This document shows, piece by piece, positions 25,542 through 33,764 of a DNA stretch of 64,000 bases. The stretch covers positions 1-64,000 of the forward strand of contig JAOASC010000044.1 of NCBI GenBank assembly GCA_025210295.1, written 5' to 3'. Under the pieces are notes generated by a model that had not been told where the DNA came from, made no database searches, and worked only from the letters and a program-made list of their open reading frames with translations. Position 1 is the stretch's first letter. Each line of letters starts with the position of its first letter. The translations under genes and the position numbers were made by a program. This stretch comes from Flavobacteriales bacterium. Its GTDB lineage: Bacteria > Bacteroidota > Bacteroidia > Flavobacteriales_D > Parvicellaceae.

Positions 25542-27443
25542 TCATTCTTTAATCACCTTAATTGTTTGCTTAGATTGCTCCAGGTGTATTAGATAAGTCC
25601 CTTTTGGATAATTAGAAAAATCAAGTGTATTGGTGTTGGAGTAATTTTGAAGCATTTGGCCTTGTATATTTAAGATCTTGATGGTTTCGTTGGGGTGAAT
25701 TCCCTCAATCTTCAGTAACCCATTTGTTGGATTAGGGTAAGCAATAGATTTTGATTGCTTTAGTTGTTGATTTAATCCAGAGAGTTCAGGGATTTTAAAT
25801 TGAAATAAGATAACAGCATTAGGTTCCAAAGTAAAATTTAAAGAACCATTAGGTAGCAATGTTGCGATACTGTTTAATGCTTGATTAGTAGTAAGTTGTT
25901 GTATGGCATTGTTTTGACTAACTCCAGCATTAATCAATGAATCGTAAGTGAATTGATTGTTGTTATGGTTGTTATCAATTAGAAAATAATGTCCAGAATA
26001 ATTGTTGCTGTATCCATTAATAGATAATTGGATTGTTCTGGCTATTGTTTGTAGACTATCATAATGTTCGTAGATAGGAATAGCATTGTTTATAGCTATG
26101 TTGATAGGGGTTGAGCTGGGAATAGTAATTAGTCCTTTATAAATAGAGTCTAGGTGGGATAAGTCATTTGCAGAGATATTAATGAATCCTTGAGCATCTA
26201 ACTCGCTAGCATTAAAATTGCCTTCATATAAGGTATAGTTAAAGGCTTCAGCAAATGCAGGAGGAATATAGTTCCCGATCAAGATGTTTAGCGTGTCATT
26301 TGAGAGGGATTGTATCACATCTAAAGGAGCACTAGTTGTATGTTTGATGGTTTGACCTTTTAATTGGTTAGCCAATAATAAACTATTGTATGCGGGTTTG
26401 TGTATTGCGCCATAGCTTACTAAGCCATAATCGTTGTGAAATTCATTGGAAGATTGACTAAAATCTTGCCATGCAGCAACAAGATTGTTGTCGATCCTAG
26501 TGTTTGCAATAGCAATTAAGTTTTTAATAAAATAAGATTTTTGAATAGGCGTGTCGCGACTAACAGAAGGTGCGTTCCATTCACTAACGATAAGTTCAGG
26601 TGTATTTTGAGAATGACTCGTGTATTTGTAGTTGATATAGTCTACAGCATTCTGATAAGTCTGATAGGTATGGTTAAAATTATGCCAAGAAATAAAATCA
26701 AGGGGTTTGTTCCATAAAACAGAAGAGTCAATTAAAGCTCCAATTAAAGAAGTGTTAGCAATAGTATGAGTTAAATATCCATAAGGAGGTTGAGTATAAA
26801 TATGATTGCCCCAATAGTTGGTAGCAGGTCCGCCTACTGGAATATTGTTATTCACTGCTTTTATTGCAGCATAAGTATTACTAAATAATTCAAAAAACTC
26901 AGCTTCAGTTCCAGTCCAAGAACCTAAGTCTGGTTCGTTCCAAATTTCAAAATAAGCATTGGTAATGCCATAGTCATTTACTAATTTAGAGGTAATGGCT
27001 GTAATTGCGCTGTTCCATTGAGTATAGCTAGATGGTGGTTTAGTATTTAATACATACCATCCAGGAGTTGTAGCAGGAGATCCGTCATTTGAGCTACTTA
27101 GCCAAGCGGGCATTTTTTCGAAAATAAAAATAAGTTTATCAGTCTTAGCAGCTAAAGATTGAATAATAGTGCTAACATTATCCAAATATGCTAAGCTTTG
27201 ATTAATGTCACTAGAATTGTTAATCGCACTCTCAATAATATGTGTACGAATAGCATTTTGATGAATGCCATTGTTTAAAAAGTCAGCTTGAGCTTCTTGA
27301 GTTTTGGGAACATAAAATACCCCAGGCGTATAATTCTGATTGATAGAAGCCTCTATAGAATCAGGGTAGCTTGTAACAATTGTTTGGGCAATACTAATGT
27401 GGTAAAAGCTTAATGCTAATAAAAAGAGATAAATCAACTTCAT
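25542..27443 (-). CDS. Secreted GH39-like glycoside hydrolase with T9SS sorting domain
   Basis: A 633-residue exported protein. A signal peptide (1-19, before QTIVTSY) precedes a TIM-barrel domain (about 40-400) with the clan GH-A pattern. The acid/base candidate is E170 in EIWNEPD and the nucleophile candidate is E288 in LIVSEWNAPS, as in GH39 xylosidases/iduronidases and related families. An accessory beta-rich region follows. The type A sorting domain near the C-terminus has YPNPTNGLLKIEG, IKILNIQGQML and YPKGTYLIHL. It is likely surface-exposed or released and acts on polysaccharide; the substrate cannot be told. No SusC/SusD pair is nearby, so it is not part of a typical polysaccharide utilisation locus. 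Confidence 0.85.
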   Translation of the reverse strand: MKLIYLFLLALSFYHISIAQTIVTSYPDSIEASINQNYTPGVFYVPKTQEAQADFLNNGIHQNAIRTHIIESAINNSSDINQSLAYLDNVSTIIQSLAAKTDKLIFIFEKMPAWLSSSNDGSPATTPGWYVLNTKPPSSYTQWNSAITAITSKLVNDYGITNAYFEIWNEPDLGSWTGTEAEFFELFSNTYAAIKAVNNNIPVGGPATNYWGNHIYTQPPYGYLTHTIANTSLIGALIDSSVLWNKPLDFISWHNFNHTYQTYQNAVDYINYKYTSHSQNTPELIVSEWNAPSVSRDTPIQKSYFIKNLIAIANTRIDNNLVAAWQDFSQSSNEFHNDYGLVSYGAIHKPAYNSLLLANQLKGQTIKHTTSAPLDVIQSLSNDTLNILIGNYIPPAFAEAFNYTLYEGNFNASELDAQGFINISANDLSHLDSIYKGLITIPSSTPINIAINNAIPIYEHYDSLQTIARTIQLSINGYSNNYSGHYFLIDNNHNNNQFTYDSLINAGVSQNNAIQQLTTNQALNSIATLLPNGSLNFTLEPNAVILFQFKIPELSGLNQQLKQSKSIAYPNPTNGLLKIEGIHPNETIKILNIQGQMLQNYSNTNTLDFSNYPKGTYLIHLEQSKQTIKVIKE

Positions 27444-27558
27444 AAAACACAGTTTTTAATAGACCAATATTAGCAAAATTTAGTCCATAATTTACAAATT
27501 ATAGATTAAATTTTGATTCAATTGATTTATCGTGTTTTAAAATAAGTGTACTAAATGT

Positions 27559-28650
27559 TTACCTAGGAACTTCAACTGCTTTGATAATTTCTTGAATAAT
27601 ATTGGCTTCTGTCATTCCTTCCATTTCAGCTTCAGGAGTTAAAATAATTCTATGGTTGATGACGTGATAAGCGACATATTGAACATCATCAGGAATTACA
27701 AAATCTCTTCCACGCATTGCAGCCATTGTTTTGGATGCTTTTAGCATAGAAAGTGAAGCTCTTGGAGATGCTCCTAAATATAATTTTCCGTGATTACGTG
27801 TGTTATGGGTAATTTCTGCAATGTATTTAATAATAGAATCTTCCACTCTTACCTGTGAAATGGTTTCTTGTATGGTTTTAAGGTCTGCTTTAGAAAAAAC
27901 ATTGGCAATTTTATCAAAATCAACAGAGATACCGCTTTTGTATCTGGTAAGGATATCTTTTTCTTCATCTAAGGATGGGTAATTTAAGTTGATCTTAAAT
28001 AAGAAACGGTCCAACTGAGCCTCTGGTAAACGATAAGTACCCTCTTGTTCAACAGGGTTTTGTGTTGCTATTACTAAGAATGGGAAATCCAATTTATGGG
28101 TAACACCATCGTAAGTAATCTGGCGCTCTTCCATAACCTCAAATAAAGCCGCTTGGGTTTTTGCAGGAGCCCTGTTGATCTCATCAATTAATGCAATGTT
28201 GGTGAAAATAGGACCTTTCTTAAACGAAAATTCACTTGTTTTCATGTTGAAGATTGATGTCCCTATAATATCAGAAGGCATCATGTCAGGGGTGAACTGA
28301 ATTCTTGAAAAATCAACAGAAAGTGTTTGAGCAAGAACTTTAGCTGTGAGCGTTTTAGCTATTCCAGGAACTCCCTCCAATAAAATATGACCGCCACTAA
28401 ATAGACCAATTAATAGTAAATCAACCATTTCGTGTTGCCCTACTAAGTAGTTAGAAATTTCATTCCTAGCTTTAGTTATTTTTTCATTGATTAACGACAA
28501 ATCAATTCTAGAGCCACTGAAAGAAGTAGAATATTCTTGACTTGCAGCCGCAATAGGTTGTTCGGTAATTGGAGCTTTAGCTGTTTGAGCTTGCTCTTCT
28601 TGTGGCTGTTGTGCATTGTTTTCAGGTTGAGTTGGGTTGTTTTCTTCCAT
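27559..28650 (-). CDS. MoxR-family AAA+ ATPase
   Basis: A 363-residue cytoplasmic ATPase. A Pro/Gln-rich N-terminal extension (1-45) precedes the AAA+ core: Walker A GVPGIAKT at 93-100, Walker B IALIDEINR at 152-160, sensor 1 (VIATQNPVEQEGTY) and the helical lid with the sensor 2 region (GASPRASLSMLKASK). MoxR ATPases act as chaperones that load metal or assemble complexes, usually beside DUF58 and von Willebrand A domain genes. Here no DUF58 or VWA gene is adjacent within the window, so the partner is not visible. Confidence 0.95.
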   Translation of the reverse strand: MEENNPTQPENNAQQPQEEQAQTAKAPITEQPIAAASQEYSTSFSGSRIDLSLINEKITKARNEISNYLVGQHEMVDLLLIGLFSGGHILLEGVPGIAKTLTAKVLAQTLSVDFSRIQFTPDMMPSDIIGTSIFNMKTSEFSFKKGPIFTNIALIDEINRAPAKTQAALFEVMEERQITYDGVTHKLDFPFLVIATQNPVEQEGTYRLPEAQLDRFLFKINLNYPSLDEEKDILTRYKSGISVDFDKIANVFSKADLKTIQETISQVRVEDSIIKYIAEITHNTRNHGKLYLGASPRASLSMLKASKTMAAMRGRDFVIPDDVQYVAYHVINHRIILTPEAEMEGMTEANIIQEIIKAVEVPR

Positions 28651-28763
28651 TTTAATCCAGAATAATTGGTCTTATATTATACTTTAGTTGGATAAATATA
28701 CACAATTACTTATCAACATAAGAACATCAAAAAAATAAAAATTTAATTTTAAAATAAAACACT

Positions 28764-28771
28764 TACATTTG
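28764..28771 (+). promoter_or_regulatory. -7 box of the CHU_C-only gene
   Basis: TACATTTG matches TAnnTTTG and ends 66 bases before the ATG at 28838. Confidence 0.45.
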
Positions 28772-28837
28772 TTAAATTGGAGGAATCTTTTTTATGCCAT
28801 CCTATTTTGAGGGTATAAAGTATGTTTACCCAATAAC

Positions 28838-29185
28838 ATGAAAAAACTTAGTGCAGTTATATTATTCATTGTGAGCTTAACTTTTTGTAGTGTTGCTCAA
28901 GACTCAGCAAGTGTTGAGATGCCTAATGTTTTTACTCCTAACAATGATGGAATAAATGATGTTTTTAGGCCAACTTATGTTGGAATTGAAAAGGTAACTG
29001 GATACATCTATAACCGATGGGGAGAAGTGATCTACCAATGGTGGGGAGTAAAAGGCTATTGGGATGGATATACTTTTCCTGCAGGAGTGGCTGTACCAGA
29101 AGGTACATACTACTATGTGGTGAAAGCTTATTCCTATGCCGAAGAAGAAATTATAAAAACAGGAGTAGTTAGCTTAAAAAGATAA
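28838..29185 (+). CDS. Stand-alone CHU_C (T9SS type B sorting) domain protein
   Basis: A 115-residue protein made only of a signal peptide (1-20, ending CSVAQ) and a CHU_C/gliding-motility C-terminal domain: MPNVFTPNNDGINDVFRPT, YIYNRWGEVIYQW, YWDGYTFPAG, VPEGTYYYVVKAY. This domain normally sits at the C-terminus of large secreted proteins and directs them through the T9SS (type B). Here there is no cargo domain before it. The gene has its own promoter box and a normal start. It could be a small surface protein, a free domain acting with other T9SS components, or a relic of a larger gene, though nothing upstream looks like lost coding sequence. Confidence 0.85.
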   Translation: MKKLSAVILFIVSLTFCSVAQDSASVEMPNVFTPNNDGINDVFRPTYVGIEKVTGYIYNRWGEVIYQWWGVKGYWDGYTFPAGVAVPEGTYYYVVKAYSYAEEEIIKTGVVSLKR

Positions 29186-29224
29186 TCATTTTACAGCATT
29201 TTTCGAGGTCTCAAAAAAAACCAT

Positions 29225-29232
29225 TACATTTG
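29225..29232 (+). promoter_or_regulatory. -7 box of ppa
   Basis: TACATTTG matches TAnnTTTG and lies 51 bases before the ATG at 29284. Confidence 0.5.
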
Positions 29233-29283
29233 TCCGCTCTTTTTTTGGAAAAGAGCTTTTTTTAGATAATTAAATCAATAGAG

Positions 29284-29955
29284 ATGAACGAGTCGATAAA
29301 AGAACTTTTAGGGAAATTGTCATTGCGTTTTCAATCGCATCCATGGCATGGAATAAATATAGGAGAAAATGCTCCAAACGAAATAATGTCATTTATAGAA
29401 ATGACACCAAGTGATACTGTTAAATATGAAGTAGATAAAGAATCGGGATACATCATGGTGGATAGACCACAGAAATTTTCGAACATTATGCCAGCTTTAT
29501 ATGGTTTTGTTCCACAAACTTATTGTGCCGAAGAGGTTGCTGAGTTTTGTATGGAGAAAACAGGAAGAGATGGTATTGTGGGAGATGCAGATCCTTTAGA
29601 TATCTGTGTGCTTTCTGAGAGAGATATTACACATGGGAATATTTTAGTTCCTGCTATTCCAATAGGAGGGTTTAGAATGATTGATGGAGGAGAAGCTGAT
29701 GATAAGATTGTTGCCATTCTAAAAGGAGATAAAGTTTATGGTGAGTGGGATGATATTTCGAAATGCCCAGAAGCTTTAGTTCAACGTTTAAAGCACTATT
29801 TTTTAACCTATAAAAATGTGCCTGGAGACGGAAAGAAAGTAGAAGTAGAAATTACACATACCTACGGAAAAGAAGAAGCAATTGAAGTGATTAAAAGAAG
29901 TTACAACGATTACAAAAAGCATTTTGGAATTGTTGAGGAACAAATTGCTCAATAA
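29284..29955 (+). CDS. ppa: Inorganic pyrophosphatase (family I)
   Basis: A 223-residue cytoplasmic enzyme that hydrolyses pyrophosphate to two phosphates and so pulls biosynthetic reactions forward. The family I signature DADPLDICVL has the three metal-binding aspartates D101, D103 and D106. YEVDKESGYIMVDRP and YGFVPQTYC form the active-site strand region. It is longer than the roughly 175-residue E. coli enzyme by an N-terminal extension and insertions common in this phylum. It stands alone, with a terminator shared with the convergent lipoprotein gene. Confidence 0.96.
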   Translation: MNESIKELLGKLSLRFQSHPWHGINIGENAPNEIMSFIEMTPSDTVKYEVDKESGYIMVDRPQKFSNIMPALYGFVPQTYCAEEVAEFCMEKTGRDGIVGDADPLDICVLSERDITHGNILVPAIPIGGFRMIDGGEADDKIVAILKGDKVYGEWDDISKCPEALVQRLKHYFLTYKNVPGDGKKVEVEITHTYGKEEAIEVIKRSYNDYKKHFGIVEEQIAQ

Positions 29956-29975
29956 ACTTTAATAAAAAAAGTAAT

Positions 29976-30008
29976 AAAAAGAGCCATTCAAATAGAGTGG
30001 CTCTTTTT
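29976..30008. terminator. Bidirectional terminator between ppa and the small lipoprotein gene
   Basis: AAAAAGAGCCA (29976-29986) pairs with TGGCTCTTTTT (29998-30008). The stem has A and T tracts on both sides, so it can stop transcription from either gene. Confidence 0.9.
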
Positions 30009-30012
30009 GTTT

Positions 30013-30288
30013 TTAATCTTTACAGTCTTTGGCTATTTTTAAAACTTCAATAATTGAAGCTTTTTGTACATCTTCATAATTGTGATATTTCTCAGCAACA
30101 ACATCTACAGCGCAATCACAATACTGCTGTGCTTTATCTGCTCCAATTAGTCGACTGGATTTTTCTTCACAATTATTGACAAATTCTTTAATTTGTTTTT
30201 TGGTCCAATATTTAGCCGCAGCTTTAGCAAGTGAAGCGCATGAACCTAATGTGAAGATCACAAATGGAATAATAAGTAGCTTTTTCAT
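30013..30288 (-). CDS. Small lipoprotein, function unknown
   Basis: A 91-residue protein with a lipoprotein signal: hydrophobic MKKLLIIPFVIFTLGSC with lipobox LGSC, so C17 is the likely lipidated residue. The mature part is helical and carries three cysteines (NNCEEKSSR, QYCDCAVDVV) plus a C-terminal DCKD. The pattern YCDCAVDVVAEKY resembles small Bacteroidota lipoproteins of unknown role. A TACTTTTG promoter box lies 27 bases upstream. No function can be assigned. Confidence 0.75.
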   Translation of the reverse strand: MKKLLIIPFVIFTLGSCASLAKAAAKYWTKKQIKEFVNNCEEKSSRLIGADKAQQYCDCAVDVVAEKYHNYEDVQKASIIEVLKIAKDCKD

Positions 30289-30315
30289 AAAAACAGTTGA
30301 GTAAAAAATTCAAAA

Positions 30316-30323
30316 CAAAAGTA
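30316..30323 (-). promoter_or_regulatory. -7 box of the small lipoprotein gene
   Basis: The complement reads TACTTTTG, a perfect TAnnTTTG match, 27 bases before the ATG at 30288. Confidence 0.5.
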
Positions 30324-30328
30324 TCATT

Positions 30329-30985
30329 TTAAATTAAATTATGCTTTATTCCCTTTTGCACAGCTTCCATTTTATTGTGTACTTGAAGTTTTTTATAGCA
30401 ATTTTCTATGTGTTTTCTAACTGTAGCAGGACTTATAATAAGATTGTCTGCAATTTGATGATAATTTAACCCTTTAGAAAGTTGCTCTAAAATTTCAGTT
30501 TCTCTTTTAGTAAGAGAAAAATCTTGCATTTCACCTTTATTCTTTAACGCTTCTGGTGATCGTAATAAATGTAAGGTTCTAAGGGCTATCGATGGCGTCA
30601 TGGCAGCTCCTCCTTCTAGAACGTCAATAATGCCTTTGTATAAGAGGTCAGGGGTAGTCTCTTTTAGTAAGTAACCATCAGCACCTGCTTGAATTGCTTT
30701 AAAAATATAAGCGTCACTATCAAAAATAGTGAGCATAATCACTTTGATTTGTGGGTATTTATTTTTGATGAGTTGAGTGGTTTCAATGCCATCCATGATG
30801 GGCATTTGTATGTCCATTAAGATAACATCAATATGATGGTTTTCTTGGAGTTTCTCTAATAAATCTTTTCCATGTTCTCCTCTATACTTTAATGTAAAGT
30901 CGGAGAATAATGATAGCTTATCCTTTATAGACTCAAATAAAAAACTATTATCTTCTGCTACTGCTATTTTTATTTTCATACTCAA
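30329..30985 (-). CDS. NarL/LuxR-family response regulator
   Basis: A 218-residue transcription regulator. The receiver domain (1 to about 125) has acidic residues E11 D12, phospho-acceptor D58 (VILMDIQMP), the switch T in VIMLTIFD and the conserved Lys in GYLLKET. The LuxR-type HTH (about 150-215) reads LTKRETEILEQLSKGLNYHQ followed by IADNLIISPATVRKHIENC. No histidine kinase is adjacent, so it is an orphan whose partner lies elsewhere. The target genes are not shown by the sequence. Confidence 0.95.
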   Translation of the reverse strand: MSMKIKIAVAEDNSFLFESIKDKLSLFSDFTLKYRGEHGKDLLEKLQENHHIDVILMDIQMPIMDGIETTQLIKNKYPQIKVIMLTIFDSDAYIFKAIQAGADGYLLKETTPDLLYKGIIDVLEGGAAMTPSIALRTLHLLRSPEALKNKGEMQDFSLTKRETEILEQLSKGLNYHQIADNLIISPATVRKHIENCYKKLQVHNKMEAVQKGIKHNLI

Positions 30986-31071
30986 TGCATCTATCCTCCA
31001 AAACTAATTATTTTTTACAGGAATTAATATACGTCATATAGCTAGTTTGATTTAGCACTACCATAAAAAGA

Positions 31072-31100
31072 AAAAACCGAGCTCAAAAAGCTCGGTTTTT
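31072..31100 (-). terminator. Terminator of the rhodanese gene
   Basis: AAAAACCGAGCT (31072-31083) and AGCTCGGTTTTT (31089-31100) form a perfect 12-bp stem with loop CAAAA. It is followed by T residues on the minus strand, 36 bases past the stop codon. Confidence 0.9.
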
Positions 31101-31136
31101 ACAAAAATAAAACACTACTATATTGAAAAAAATAGC

Positions 31137-31445
31137 TTAACTCAATTTTGAGTTTAAGCTAGTCCAAGGACCACCGTTATAAGCATCAATACCGTTTTGT
31201 TTAAGTATCGAAGTCGCTTGTCCACTTCTTGCTCCACTTCTACAAACTGCTATTACTGCTTTGTTTTTCTTTTTGATGTCATTAACTTTTTTAGAGATTT
31301 GATCTAAAGGTATATTTTGAGAACCTTTATAGTGCCCTTGTTTGTACTCTCCTGTAGTTCTAACGTCTATTATCATAGCACCGTTCTCATAAATTTCTTT
31401 AAAATTTACTTTAGATTTTAATCCTAATATTTCTAATAACCCCAT
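31137..31445 (-). CDS. Single-domain rhodanese-like protein
   Basis: A 102-residue cytoplasmic protein with one rhodanese domain: MIIDVRTTGEYKQGHYKGSQ, NIPLDQI, and the active-site loop AVCRSGARSGQA with catalytic C68. Such proteins transfer sulfane sulfur or act as phosphatase-like binders. The six-residue loop C-R-S-G-A-R is typical of the sulfurtransferase/PspE type. A TACATTTG box (complement of 31471-31478) lies 25 bases upstream. No operon partners are seen, so the sulfur acceptor is unknown. Confidence 0.9.
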   Translation of the reverse strand: MGLLEILGLKSKVNFKEIYENGAMIIDVRTTGEYKQGHYKGSQNIPLDQISKKVNDIKKKNKAVIAVCRSGARSGQATSILKQNGIDAYNGGPWTSLNSKLS

Positions 31446-31470
31446 TTATCGTTGATTTAAATTGATGCCA

Positions 31471-31478
31471 CAAATGTA
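31471..31478 (-). promoter_or_regulatory. -7 box of the rhodanese gene
   Basis: The complement reads TACATTTG, matching TAnnTTTG, 25 bases before the ATG at 31445. Confidence 0.5.
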
Positions 31479-31632
31479 TTATTACCATAAAGGACACACA
31501 GTAACAATAGTTACAATGAACAGCTTTTTTAGGGTTTAACTTTTCTTAACAAGGTCTGAAATACTAAATTTTGTTTTTTCAAGTTTTATTCATAGATTTA
31601 TTACAACGAAACAACAAAAACAAGGTAAAATT

Positions 31633-31815
31633 ATGTTAGGATTAAGTAAGAAAGTACTTAAAGGCGTAAGTTTTGATAAGTATTTGTTTCAGAAAGAATT
31701 GAAAAAGTCAATTCGATATATAAAGAAAGAAGACTTATCTAAATTTTATGTTTGGTGCTTAGCTTCTTTTGCCATGTACAATGATATTATTGTAGATGCA
31801 TTTGAAGCGGTTTGA
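31633..31815 (+). CDS. Small 60-residue protein, unknown
   Basis: ATG 31633 to TGA 31815. The protein is basic at the N-terminus (LSKKVLKGVSFDKYLFQKEL, then KKSIRYIKKED) and has an aromatic-rich C-terminal helix (FYVWCLASFAMYNDIIVDAF). It has no signal peptide. It is followed 33 bases later by a perfect hairpin with a T-run, which supports a real transcribed unit separate from the downstream receptor gene. It looks like a small soluble or membrane-peripheral helical protein. I cannot name a family. Confidence 0.6.
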   Translation: MLGLSKKVLKGVSFDKYLFQKELKKSIRYIKKEDLSKFYVWCLASFAMYNDIIVDAFEAV

Positions 31816-31848
31816 AAAAACAAACAATTTATTAGTTAAATTTTGAAG

Positions 31849-31875
31849 AGCAATATAGTCTAATTCTATATTGCT
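31849..31875 (+). terminator. Terminator of the 60-residue protein gene
   Basis: AGCAATATAG (31849-31858) and CTATATTGCT (31866-31875) form a 10-bp stem with a 7-base loop followed by TTTTTT. The -7 box of the next gene begins five bases after the stem. Confidence 0.85.
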
Positions 31876-31879
31876 TTTT

Positions 31880-31887
31880 TATTTTTG
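31880..31887 (+). promoter_or_regulatory. -7 box of the TonB-dependent receptor gene (leaderless spacing)
   Basis: TATTTTTG matches TAnnTTTG and ends 6 bases before the ATG at 31894. The box abuts the T-run of the preceding terminator. Confidence 0.55.
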
Positions 31888-31893
31888 TATTTG

Positions 31894-33759
31894 ATGAAAA
31901 GTTCCTATTTGTTTTTGATGATTTTTACAATGGTAAAAATAAGCTTTGGGCAGCAAGATACATTGCCTGAAGTTGAGGTTGAAGCAAATAAGATTAATAC
32001 CCCTTCTCAGACTTATAAGTCGATTCCTTTAAAATTATCTGGGGCCAATAATTTGGGAGCTGTGCTCTCCGAAAATACACCAATTTATATCAAGTCCTAT
32101 GGGCAAGGTAGCTTGTCTACAGTTTCAATTAGAGGAGGAAGTGCAAGTCAAACACAAATAATATGGAATGGCTTTTCAATTAATTCCCCAACACTAGGCC
32201 AAAGTGATTTGGCTATTGCATCAACTTCTTTAATTGATGTTGCAGCTGTTCATCTTGGGGCGAGTAGTATTGTTAATACTAGTGGTGGGTTAGGTGGCGC
32301 AATTCAATTGTCTAATCAAACAACATTTGATAAAAGAATAAACCTTGATGTAACCAAAGAGTTGGGAAGTTTTGGAATAGATAATACTACTCTGAAGTTA
32401 AAGGTAGGAAACAAGAAATGGCAGTCTTTTACTGGACTTGTAAAAAAGCATGCAGACAATAATTTTCAATATCGAGACTTTTTACAAAAAGAACCTCAGG
32501 TTATTCGCCAAACGAATGCTAATTATGACCAATTAGAGCTGGCTCAAAATTTTTATTATCATGCTTCCAATCATCATCGGTTAAACTTAAAAACTAACCT
32601 AACAATGTCTCAGCGGTTGCTCCCACCAGTGATGGGAGTAAAGACAAGAGGTGAACGTCAAAAGGATGACGTGCTTAAAACAGCATTAGAATGGAGCTAT
32701 AATAAAGACAAGTATTTTCAACAAGTGGCTTTTGGATATTTTTATGATTTTTTGAATTATATAGATACCATGAGTGCTATCGACTCCAAAGTTCAAATTA
32801 ATGCTTATAAAGCTTATTATAAAGGTAAATATTATGTGAATGATTCAATTCAGTTGAGGGCGTCATTAAATACAGAAAGGGTGATAGCGAACTCTTCTGG
32901 GTTTGATGGAGAAAAGGAACAGTTGAGAAATGCCCTATTCCTAGAGTATTATCAAAACCTTAAGTATAACCTTTCCTATACCTTCTCGCTTAGAAAAGAG
33001 TTGATTTCATCAGTTGTATCACCCATTGTACCTGCGTTATCTTTAAAATGGTATATAAAGAAACAACATCAAGTGCTTTTCTCTGCTGCACAAAACTTTC
33101 GGGCTCCAACACTAAATGATTTGTTTTGGAGCCCAGGAGGAAATCCTGATTTGCAACCAGAAGAAGGGAAGATGACTGATTTGGGATATACATACAAGAC
33201 GAAAGAATTTAGTTTAGGACTAACAGGTTATTATTCCTTGATTCAAAATTGGATTCAATGGTTGCCATCCCATGAGGGGTATTGGAAACCTCAGAATATT
33301 AAGGAAGTTGAATCATACGGCGTAGAATTGAATGGCGTAAAAAAAATAAAGCTAAAAGGGGTAACTCTTGATATACATGGAGGCTATAATTTAGTTTTTT
33401 CAAAAAATAAAAAGACAAACATTGAAAATGATTTGTCAATAGGAAAACAACTGATTTATGTTCCTCAAAATTCAGCAAATATTAGCATGAACTTAGCATA
33501 TAAGACTTTCTATTTGACCTATCAACAATCCTACACAGGAGTAGCATTTATTGATGCTGGAAATCAGGTGTATATGCCTTATTTTGCTCCCGCCACTTTA
33601 GGTTTAGGTTGGAAAGCTGCTGGTAAAAAAGCTAAAAATAGATTGGAAATAATCACTAGTGTTGTTAATTTATTTGATGAAGAGTATCAGATTATTGCAA
33701 ATAGACCTATGCCTGGTAGGTATTATACTTTAACAATTAAGGTAAACTTTAAAAAATAA
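31894..33759 (+). CDS. btuB: TonB-dependent outer membrane receptor, BtuB-like
   Basis: The start is ATG 31894, giving 621 residues and a signal peptide (1-19, MKSSYLFLMIFTMVKISFG); an in-frame TTG at 31885 is rejected. A plug domain (about 40-145) shows IKSYGQGSLSTVSIRGGSAS and QTQIIWNGFSINSPTLGQSD. A 22-strand-type barrel follows, with the terminal strand PGRYYTLTIKVNF ending in an aromatic/basic pattern. TonB-dependent receptors import scarce nutrients across the outer membrane. The BtuB call rests on size and on the beta-propeller lipoprotein encoded 5 bases downstream, as in BtuB-BtuG pairs for vitamin B12 in Bacteroides. No cobalamin riboswitch is visible upstream, so another substrate such as a siderophore is possible. 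Confidence 0.8.
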   Translation: MKSSYLFLMIFTMVKISFGQQDTLPEVEVEANKINTPSQTYKSIPLKLSGANNLGAVLSENTPIYIKSYGQGSLSTVSIRGGSASQTQIIWNGFSINSPTLGQSDLAIASTSLIDVAAVHLGASSIVNTSGGLGGAIQLSNQTTFDKRINLDVTKELGSFGIDNTTLKLKVGNKKWQSFTGLVKKHADNNFQYRDFLQKEPQVIRQTNANYDQLELAQNFYYHASNHHRLNLKTNLTMSQRLLPPVMGVKTRGERQKDDVLKTALEWSYNKDKYFQQVAFGYFYDFLNYIDTMSAIDSKVQINAYKAYYKGKYYVNDSIQLRASLNTERVIANSSGFDGEKEQLRNALFLEYYQNLKYNLSYTFSLRKELISSVVSPIVPALSLKWYIKKQHQVLFSAAQNFRAPTLNDLFWSPGGNPDLQPEEGKMTDLGYTYKTKEFSLGLTGYYSLIQNWIQWLPSHEGYWKPQNIKEVESYGVELNGVKKIKLKGVTLDIHGGYNLVFSKNKKTNIENDLSIGKQLIYVPQNSANISMNLAYKTFYLTYQQSYTGVAFIDAGNQVYMPYFAPATLGLGWKAAGKKAKNRLEIITSVVNLFDEEYQIIANRPMPGRYYTLTIKVNFKK

Positions 33760-33764
33760 AAGAG

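Noticed and set aside
31446-31893. Cobalamin riboswitch before the BtuB-like gene
   Set aside because: No B12-box-like sequence or multi-stem fold is visible. The space holds a small gene, a terminator and a -7 box.
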